The notes below the pieces were generated by a model. The model was not told the origin of the DNA and made no database searches. It saw only the letters and a list, made by a program, of their open reading frames with translations. Positions 46,495 to 55,076 of a stretch of 64,000 nt of DNA are shown piece after piece. The stretch is from NCBI GenBank assembly GCA_024663395.1, contig JANFAH010000110.1, forward strand, positions 1 through 64,000. The letters are read 5' to 3'. Numbering within the stretch: position 1 is the stretch's first letter; every line of letters begins with the position of its first letter. The stretch is from Pisolithus tinctorius (Eukaryota; Basidiomycota; Agaricomycetes; Boletales; Pisolithaceae). Made by a program: the position numbers and the translations under genes.

Positions 46495-49400
46495 ATGAGT
46501 CGACCCACGTGCAGCCACTGTCGAAGAGGAAATCATTTCCCCTGGCATTCAAAGTTTGTGTGCCACTCGCCAGGCATCCAATCCCTCTACACCTGCACCA
46601 ACATCCACCACTACGAAATCATATGTTCCTCAACTAGTCCGGCTCCAACGCCTGCGTGCAAGGATCCTGTTCCCACGGCAATTGCTCCATCACAGACACT
46701 GTACCCAGCAGCTCGCAATCAAAACCAGTATTGTTACTCGTTCCCTCTCAAAGACGAAGCCACACCCAAGCATATTGTGGAGCGTGTACTCGAAACCAGT
46801 GTTGCCATGCCAGTCAAAGAATTATTTGCAGTAGCCCCAGAGTTTCACAAACAGTTCAGAGACATCACCATGGCGAAACGTGTCACCACAAACAAGATCG
46901 AGGTAGTTCATAGCGACGATGAAGAAGGAGTACAAGTGAATGAACTGACCGGCCATGATCCTCAAAGAACCGCGCGCAAATACAGAGACCGCATTATCTG
47001 TGGTGATGATGGCTCCATCGTAGCTCACCACACTCTGCCGCTCCGCTGCATCGAAGCCAAGGTCCCTGGGACTGACGTCACAATCAACTGCATACTAGAT
47101 TCTGGTTCAGAAATCGTCGCCATGCCCAGGCACGTTTGGGAAAAGATCGGGCTCCCATTGCGCTGCAATCATCTCATGACTATGACATCTGCTAACATGT
47201 CTAAAGACACTACTGTAGGCATACTAGAGAACCTGAAACTCGACTTCGGTGCTGGGCCAGTCATGCTACAGGTTCAAGTAATTGAATATGCCAACTTCAA
47301 TATGCTCCTTGGACATCTGTTCATTTGCCTTATGAGTGCAGTAATGAACAATTATCCTGACAGCAGACAGTGGATCACTCTCTGAGACCCGAACAACGGC
47401 TGCGAGTACACTTTGCCCATGCGCCTGTGGCGTGAGGGCTGTCCACGCTGTAAGTGCAGCAAGCACTGCCACAGTCACCAAAGTATAGTCGAATGGGGTT
47501 TTTGAAATCAATGATCCACCAAATGGTTGGGGAGAGCCTACTAAGACATCCTGTTTCCTATTTAGCTGCTGTTATCCATTCCTCAGTCCTACAGTCTCAT
47601 CACTAGCCTTCACTTCGACGAACTTCTCTTCACCCATGGCAATCATACCATGGAACATACCCACCGGAATACCCTCGCCTGCTTTCGCTTTCCTCTCTTC
47701 TGCTCAGATGATACTAAACCCCTCTGCTATAGCCACATTCGGCAGCGTTTATCAACTAGATCCCACAGTTCGCACCCTTGTTTACAAGCAGTTGCCAAGA
47801 AGGTTCGGATGGTACCTGCCCGATGGCGGAAGAATACCGCATTGTGTGCAGCCTGCCTGACAACCCGCTCGCTGGTCTCCAACCACTTCTAACCCATCCA
47901 CCAGACTTTGCTCTGGGCATCCACTTCACTGCCGAACAGGCCGCAGAGCTCGACCTTGATCCTGCAAATTGGCTTTGGCCAGAAGAACTTAAACTTGTAA
48001 CTTGGCTCGTTTCGGTCCATGAGCTCACATTTGCTTGGGACATTACAGAGCATGGACACCTAGACGAACACTATTTTCTGCCAGTAAGGATCCCTACAAT
48101 TCTGCACACACCTTGGGTCCAACACAATATCCCTATCCCAAATGCGATACATGCCCAAGTCATAGACATGATTAAAGATCGCATCAAGTCCAGCATGTAT
48201 GAACCTTCTACAGCAGCTTACTGCTCCCACTGGTTCTGCATAGTAGAGAAAGACAGAAAGTCTCTTTGCCTTGTGCATGACTTACAGCCCCTGAATGCAG
48301 TGACCATCCATGATGCATCCGTTCCGCCCTTCGTAGAACACCTCGCAGAATCCTTTGCTGGATACGCAGTGTATGCGATGATGGACCTCTACTCTGGGTA
48401 TGACCAGCACGCACTTCATGTGGATTCCTGCGACCTCACCACTTTTGGTACCCCACTTGGACCACACTGGCTTACTACCCTGCCGCAAGGCCATGCAAAT
48501 GCAGTCCAGGTATACCAGGGAGATACTGCATTTGTTTCTCCAGGATGAGATCCCACATCATACCCTGCCCTTCATAGATGACGTCCCCGTAAAATCCGAG
48601 ACCACCCGCTATCAGCGCACAGACGGGTCCTATGAAACTATCCTGGAGAATCCTGGGATTCGGAAATTTATCTGGAATCACTGTATAGTTGTTAACCGTA
48701 TCCTTCAGCGTTTGCAGAACATTGGAGCCACCGTCTCGGCAAAGAAGTTTGTGCTAGCTGCTCCATCTGCTGTGATCGTTGGCCACAAGTGCACCTTTGA
48801 AGGTCGCATTCCAGAAGAGAGCAAAGTGCAGAAGATCCGCGACTGGCCCGAGTGCTGCAACCTGACACAGGTTTGTGGTTTCCTCAGTGTCTGCGGTGTG
48901 CTACGCATCTTCATCAAAGACTTTGCCAAGATCACATGGCTGCTAGTCGCACTCACATGGAAGACATACCATTCACATGGGACGAGCCACAATGCACTGC
49001 CATGCAATGACTCAAGGACGAAATTGTAAAGTCCCCCACACTCCGAAGAATCGACTACGAGTGCAGTCGTGAAGTAATTCTAGCAGTCAACACATCGGTC
49101 ATCACAGTTGGCTATATCCTCTATCAGCTCGGCGAAGATGGCAGACGGTACCCAAGTCACTTCGGGTCCATCACCCTCAACGAAGTGGAAAGCCGCTACT
49201 CCCAGGCCAAGCTGTGAGTTGTACGGTCTCTTCTGCACAGTACACGTATACATCTTTGGTCTCACTAACTTCACTGTGGAGGTAGATGCGAAGTATATTA
49301 AGGGCATGATAAATAACCCAGATCTACAGCCTAACACAATGATCAATCACTGGATTGCTGGCGTCCTCCTTTTCTCGTTCAAACTCATCCACATTCCGCG

Positions 49401-51050
49401 GACAGGCATGCTGGCCCTGATGGCTTGTCCCACTGTCTGCGGTCAGAGCTTGACCCACCGAGGATGACAACCATGAGGATTGGCTAGACTGTTTTTACTT
49501 CTTTCTCTACACAGGTTGTCAATGACCACCTGCCTCCTATGTCACTTTCCAGTCAAGATCAGCATTCCTTACCGCCACCTGCTTATCATCGGGCAAAGCC
49601 TCCCGCCACCTGCATCCTTTATCTCGCATTTCTCTGCACTGCTGATTGCTAATAACCCTTCCGCTACCCTGACGCCCCTACCATTCCGTGGTCCATGAAA
49701 GCTCGGGCACACGAAGCGAACATAGAAATGATCTGCGCATTTCTCGTGACCCACAAGCGACCCTTCCTGACCTTACTGATGCACAGTACTCATCCTTCTT
49801 CAATTCAGTTAGCTGCTTCTTCCTCCTAGATGGCAACTCTATGGCGTAGAGAACCGCACGGATGGCACCAGCTAGTCGTCGACAAATCCAAGTGGTATCG
49901 TCTCATCAAAGAAGCGCATGACGACCTGGCCACAAGGGTGTCTTCACAGTCTGCACACGCCTTCTCCTTTGCTTCTGGTGGCCTCTTCTTGTTGAGGATG
50001 TGAAGTGGTATGTCCGCACTTGTCATGAATGCCAGATCTGCCAGATGCAGAAGCTTCATATCCCCCCACTGTACCCATGATAGGGGCCTGTTTCATAAAG
50101 CTCACATTGACACGATGCTGATGCCCAAAGCTAGTGGCTACTGCTACATAGTACAGGCTCATTGCACACTCACCTCATATCCCAAATGGCATATGTTGTG
50201 CACGGAAAATAGTACCATGCTTGCATCCGTTCATCTTTGAGGACATCCTATGCTGCTGGGGTCTGCTCACCTGAGATTGTTCACTGACAATGGTCCCACA
50301 TTTGTCCAGCCTTAGATGCCCTAGCTGCGCAATATCATATCCGCCACATCCTGTACTCTCTCCTTACAACTCTCAGGCTAACGGCATTGTAGAGTGCGCC
50401 ACTATGATGTTCGTGAGGCTATCATGAAGAGCTGCAAGAATGAGGATCACCACTGGCACACCATTGTGCACTCCATCTTCTGGGCTGAGCGGGTCACCAT
50501 TCTGAAGTCTATGGGTTTATCCCCTTACTTCATGGTGCATGTTGCTCGAGCTGCCTGTTTCCATTTGACTCTCGCTGAGGCTACCTTCCTCTTACCCCTA
50601 TCCTGCAATGATGCAACCTCCACTGACTACCACAGAACTGATTGCTTGGCATGCAAGCCAAGTCTACAGAAGCAGTCAGGATGACCTAGACCAGGTCCAT
50701 GGCAATGTCCTCTGCGCACGCTTTCAGTCTATCCAGCAGTTCGAAACCACCTTTCAGCATTCATTAAAGACCATAACTTCGCTCCGGCACCCTCATGCTC
50801 ATTCGCAACTCCCGTGTCAAGAAAGAACTGAACCAGAAGACAAATGCTGCAGTACACCAGTCCCATGGTCATCCTTCGTCGGACCACTGGGGGCGCGTAC
50901 CTGCTGGCCGAGTTGGATGGCTCCATCTCAAACTCCACTTCGCTGCATTCTGCTTACTTCCTTACCACCCGTGGTCTCAAACCCCATGCAACCGTGACTT
51001 GCATTATGGGTTGGATGATGAAGAACTGGACCGCTTCTCGAAGAGGCTGA
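46495..51050 (+). pseudogene. Pol of element 4 (PR-RT-RH-IN), broken
   Basis: Protease: INCILDSGSEIVAMP near 47085, with LLGHLF downstream. Reverse transcriptase: 47778-49029, changing frame near 48490, with the FIDD polymerase box near 48575 as in element 1. RNase H: about 49080-49470. Integrase is in several frames from about 49830: the zinc region (KEAHDDL ... CHECQIC), then TDNGPTF-like sequence near 50285 and QANGIVE-like near 50378. The C-terminal part ends near 51050. Many frameshifts make it inactive. Confidence 0.8.
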
Positions 51051-51237
51051 GGATGACCCCACTGATGCTGATGAGGCCTTTGGCTCAGACAGCTGACTAT
51101 CTGTTCTTTCCAGTGTCCACAGTTTCTCCATCACGCTGTCCCCCATACCTCTCTTCTCCCATGATACCCATGCCTCCTTCTGCGGCTTTGCCCCGCCTCC
51201 CCGCGGTTCTTCTGCTGCCCTCGTTCCTTTCTCCTGT

Positions 51238-51256
51238 GCTGACTGGGACAGTCAGC
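51238..51256. other. Hairpin with a copy of the pre-LTR motif, between pol and the antisense gene
   Basis: GCTGACT-GGGAC-AGTCAGC, a perfect 7-bp stem, followed by attcaaagtccc. The same structure with a compensated pair (GCTGACC ... GGTCAGC) lies at 53389-53408, just before the 3' LTR. Confidence 0.7.
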
Positions 51257-51299
51257 ATTCAAAGTCCCAGCAGGGGTGACCCCCATACCACTGCTCCCA

Positions 51300-51994
51300 C
51301 TCCATACCAAATGTGGTTCATTTCTTTTTATCTGTTTTTACCCTGGGTTTCGTCCGGAGACCTCTGTTTCACCCCGGGTTTCGTCTGGCGATCCTACTGA
51401 TAGCTATTCCTCACACAAAAAACATAAAAACCGCTAACAAAAAGTCAAAAACTGTCCAGAAAAATCACAAAACACTGAATAAGTATATAGCTAAAACAAC
51501 ATCTCTCCTATCTCTCTTACTAGACTCGCTGACTGCCATCCCTGGCCACTCTATACCATGGTACTTGCAACTAAGCCACACAATTCACTCTTCGATCACG
51601 CAGTCAGCGTGTTCCCCTTGATCCTCTTTCCTTTCAATCCATTCTCTGTTTCCCTACAATTAATACCAAAAGACTGTCACAGTACCAATAAACAGTCCCT
51701 TCATTCTCTCTTCACCATTCTGGTCACATCCTACCATCAAGATCATTTCACACGGACTTACCGATGAGAGCAGTCAAAAGCCACACGAAGACAGACAAGT
51801 CAGGCAGTACCCATGCACTCTATGATACACTCCAGAGCCGGTGCCTTGCTGAGCAGACTGCAGTCCCCTCGCAATGCCTTACGTCACAACCATGGGAACA
51901 CAGAAGAGACTTGGTATATGTCCGTGCATGGTGCACTGGGATGACAGCTACTGCGGATACAATACAAAATGGGGTCTACATACGGTGCGATCAT
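51300..51994. other. Non-coding stretch of element 4
   Basis: Between pol and the stop codon of the antisense gene. It contains two partial copies of accc(t/c)gggtttcgtc(c/t)gg near 51340-51390 and AT-rich sequence. No ORF I can support. Confidence 0.5.
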
Positions 51995-53118
51995 CTACTC
52001 TACTCCCAGTTTTGCCAGGGCCTCAAACAGCTGCTCGATGCAGACTTGAAGGCGAAGGTTGGCTGCATGCGCAGCCACGGCCTCAGCCCTGACCATCCCG
52101 AGGGCTTGCGAGATATCCGAGGTGGTCTTGCCATCCAACCCGCCACACACTGGTGCCTTACCCTTGCTGTGCGCATGGGTCTCGACCACCTCCACATCGT
52201 CGTCATCATCATCATCATCAAGGGCCCATTTGGAAGGGCCAGCCTTCGGTGCCTTGGTCAAGCGCGCTGCACCTTGTCAACCCTGCACACATCGGAATGC
52301 GGTCGTCACTTACTGATCGATGCGCCAGCCTGCGCCCTTTTTCCCGCCCCCTTGCTGGACTTCTCGCAGCCCTGCTTCATCTTCATGCACCAATCGCATG
52401 TCTTGCCGCTCGGCCTGAAGCATGGTGTTCCCTTGACGGAGCAATGTGCGCAGGGTACCGCATGTAGTACCTGCCCTGGGGGGACGGTTACCTTATGCTT
52501 CCCGTCATTGTCACTCTCGGTGATCATCTGTCGAGATTGCTGTGTGGTCATGGTGTCAATAACACTACACCACACGAGTGCAGGTACTTACCTTACAAGC
52601 CGGCTGCAGGACCTCCACATGCGACATCCTCTCTGTCACTGCTGGCACAGTCGCACCGGTCCCCAGCCCCTCTCCTGCCTCCTGCGCAACCTCCTCCTCC
52701 ATTTGCACATCCTCATCGCCGCCCACATGTGCAGCTGCTGCAACCTCCTCCACAGACCACCTCTCGTACGCCTTGTTGGCCTCTGCAATCACAGGCCCAT
52801 CCGCTGCGTCTATCTTGACATCAATGTCCAGCTCCCACCCACGCTTGACAATGGGGTACACTTCCCCCTGGCAGACAGTCAATGCCGTGGTCCCCAAATG
52901 AACTGTGCACTTACTGTCTTCTCCTCCCATCGGCACATCCACATCACCTTCTCCTCCCACAGCTCTGGCTTGTCATCCAGGAGGCACTTGGCTTCGGCAA
53001 CGAGGGCTGCAGAAGCTGTTGCGAACCTTGCCTTCAGAGTGGCCTTCTCTGCTTCGACTGGGTTGGGGGTCACTGCACGAACGAGCTGGGAGAGATGGGG
53101 GGCACGGTTGGCAGACAT
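51995..53118 (-). CDS. Antisense accessory gene of element 4, Zn2Cys6 protein
   Basis: The best preserved of the antisense genes. It starts at ATG 53118 (MSANRAPHLSQLVRAVTP...). Exon 1 is an Ala/Lys-rich helix (KATLKARFATASAALVAEAK). The next exon (about 52960-52600) is strongly acidic with DEDVQMEEEVAQEAGE. Then comes C-x2-C-x6-C-x7-C-x2-C-x6-C (near 52480-52390), which fits the fungal Zn(II)2Cys6 cluster exactly, with basic residues between the last cysteines (MKMKQG). A Lys-rich tract follows. The last exon (52261-51995) has eight consecutive Asp and a helical end. Introns begin GTAAGT/GTRAGT. Lying in antisense to the element RNA it could act in trans on DNA or in cis by antisense transcription; both are inference. 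Confidence 0.65.
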
Positions 53119-53388
53119 GGAAGTGATAGAAAAGGCAATTGATGAGGGGGAAAGAATCAAATCGATGCGAAGGTTTGAGCCGCACACTAACAATTATATA
53201 CTTAGCAGCCATGAGGCGCTTATGTCATCGGTCTGGATGCCTATACATGGCATTCAACGGTCTCCTCACATTCCTCAGCTCCACGCTTGCTTCGCTTCTA
53301 CACAGAATCATCCAGTATTCTCAAACCCTCAGCACCACACCATTGCCATCACCATGCGGCAAGCTATTTATGTCCTCCGTGCCACGTG

Positions 53389-53408
53389 GCTGACCAGGGA
53401 TGGTCAGC
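53389..53408. other. Conserved hairpin before the 3' LTR of element 4
   Basis: GCTGACC-AGGGAT-GGTCAGC, followed by atctaagtccccacagg and the LTR start. Element 1 has ctgac...gtcagcatttgaagtccc at the same place (12334-12355). Probably part of the plus-strand priming region. Confidence 0.65.
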
Positions 53409-53425
53409 ATCTAAGTCCCCACAGG

Positions 53426-54079
53426 TGTGAGGAATCTGCATTCCCTGGACGCGTAAGCCCCTATCATTAACCGTTCCATGACTACCATTACGTCCACTCC
53501 CCTCTCACGTTCACCATCGTTCATGCACTACCTTCCCACACCCTCACTCCCTCTCGTGCAATGCTATACCTGCAGCCACTGTGCTCTGGTTGTTGTTTTT
53601 CCTCAGACTCTTTCTCTTATCACAGTCTCTATTCCTTTAGTGCTTGTAGTATACCCTCAGCCTCTGTTTTGGCCTGTCTTCTGTGTATGCGCTGTCGTGT
53701 GGCTTTCCTTTACTGTACCCTGTCTTACTTAGGTTCTGGGTTTGTCTGGACTATAAAGCCCTGTACTTAGGTACAGAATGATACCTTTTGGCACTCAGAA
53801 GGTCACCACAAGTTTCTTTCCCACTTTGTCTACACCACATGTCTCGCATTCCACCGCGCATGAACTACGTATACTGCTTGCACCGCTCGCATTGCCAGTA
53901 CTATTCCACGGACCATGCCACGCATGCCACGAAACACTACCACTACAAAGCACTGGGTCTCACCTTCTAGTCTTGACAGTCCAGAATCCCTTGGGACGAA
54001 CATTTCGTTCCCTTCATTTTTATTGTTGTTGTCTAAGCCATTTAGCTCGTATTATACAGCTACTTGGACATTTCCTTCA
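53426..54079 (+). repeat. 3' LTR of element 4 (LTR-D), 654 bp
   Basis: TGTGAGGAATC ... CATTTCCTTCA. Against the 5' LTR it differs chiefly by CG versus TG/CA exchanges in both directions. Confidence 0.92.
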
Positions 54080-54591
54080 CCAGTCCTGGCCTTAACCCTT
54101 CAACCCAGAAACATGTTAGCTCGCAAGGCACTGCAAGGCATGCCCAGTCAAGTTGTCCCCTCAGTTAGTACCGGGCCAGTGTAACACCCAGCCTGGCACA
54201 TGTCCTGCCCCAGTTCCTGGTAATCCCTTGTTCATACTCTTTGCTTGATAAGATTCTTTGTAACACCACTTACCAATCTGTTTACTAATCATCGCTGTAC
54301 CAGCACAGACCAGTCTCCGGTGCTATGTTACACTTAGGATACTTCTAGTATTTAAGCCATAGGATATTCTGTTTAGCCTCAGTCTGAAATCAACTTAGTC
54401 CACATCTTAACCTGGTCTCCCTGTTCCTCTGTCTTCTACTTCTCGACCAGACTACGGCCCATGCAAGGGAATAGCACTGTGCCTACAGTTGCTAAGTCCA
54501 ATAGTCCAGACTTCTTGATACCTCGTATTATCCTCTGATCCCCAACCAGACTCCAGACCAGCCTTGGACCAGTGAAGACCCAGACTTAACA
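54080..54591 (+). repeat. 3' LTR of element 3 (LTR-C), first 71 bp missing
   Basis: Matches 37225-37738. It contains TATTTAAG and cAGTCTGAAATCAAC and ends ACTTAACA, followed by the GGACC target duplication. Confidence 0.92.
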
Positions 54592-54852
54592 GGACCACAG
54601 CCTGAGGACAAGCAATGTTTCCACCGATGCCAGTTGGCATTTCCCAAGTATCTTGCAGCAGGGTTTAAAGCCATTGGGTTGAGTGTGCTTGAGGGTGAAG
54701 TGTTGTTGCAAGCAATGAGCATGACTGGAACAAATATGAAGTTACACCTTATGAAACCTGTACCTGAGTATAGCCATGGCCATGGGTACTTACATGTAGG
54801 AGTATTTACCATTGGTTCAGACACATTCTCTGGTTGGATTCCATATTTTTAA
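54592..54852 (+). pseudogene. 3' part of a short ORF interrupted by element 3
   Basis: If element 3 and one GGACC are removed, an ORF opens at ATG 37138 and continues through 54597-54852 to TAA, giving about 90 codons (its end reads GYLHVGVFTIGSDTFSGW...). I do not recognise it. It may be the last exon of a longer gene whose upstream exons I cannot see, or chance. It faces the GTPase gene tail to tail. Confidence 0.35.
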
Positions 54853-55076
54853 ATCACATCAATGTATGAAAGTAAACACAATGTTTCAAACTTCAATCAT
54901 TCAAATCAGTGAAGAAACAGCAGAGATATGGATTTATGTGTGACAAGCACCAACATCACACTGATGCCAGGTATGTTGCAGTGCAAATTGAATATTGAGC
55001 ATGCCTTACAAATTGATGATAAGAAATAGTCCCCTACCTAGACATGCTACTCTTAATGTTTTGACCATATTCAAAC
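54853..55076. other. Intergenic, convergent
   Basis: AT-rich, no ORF. It lies between the interrupted short ORF (plus) and the stop of the GTPase gene (minus). Confidence 0.5.

Larger units (their letters stand above)
44001..54079 (+). mobile_element. Ty3/gypsy element 4 (LTR-D family), inside element 3
   Basis: It has two complete LTRs (44001-44657 and 53426-54079), a tRNA-type primer site, gag, pol without chromodomain, and an antisense Zn2Cys6 gene. It is the closest relative of element 1. The flanks CGTGA (left) and CCAGT (right) do not match. The left flank lies in the antisense gene of element 3 and the right flank 71 bp inside its 3' LTR, so a deletion accompanied or followed insertion. 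The LTRs differ almost only at CpG-type transitions. Confidence 0.9.
37154..54591 (+). mobile_element. Ty3/gypsy chromovirus, element 3 (LTR-C family), containing element 4
   Basis: Bounded by a perfect 5-bp target duplication, GGACC (37149-37153 and 54592-54596). It consists of a 5' LTR (37154-37738), self-complementary primer site, gag, pol with chromodomain, solo LTR-H, an antisense gene remnant, element 4 (44001-54079), and the last 512 bp of the 3' LTR (54080-54591). About 71 bp of the 3' LTR, the polypurine tract and most of the antisense gene are missing around element 4. Confidence 0.92.

Noticed and set aside
51764..53470. 568-codon plus-strand ORF
   Set aside because: It overlaps the antisense Zn2Cys6 gene, has Cys/His/Arg-rich composition without a domain, and is a shadow of that gene in GC-rich sequence.
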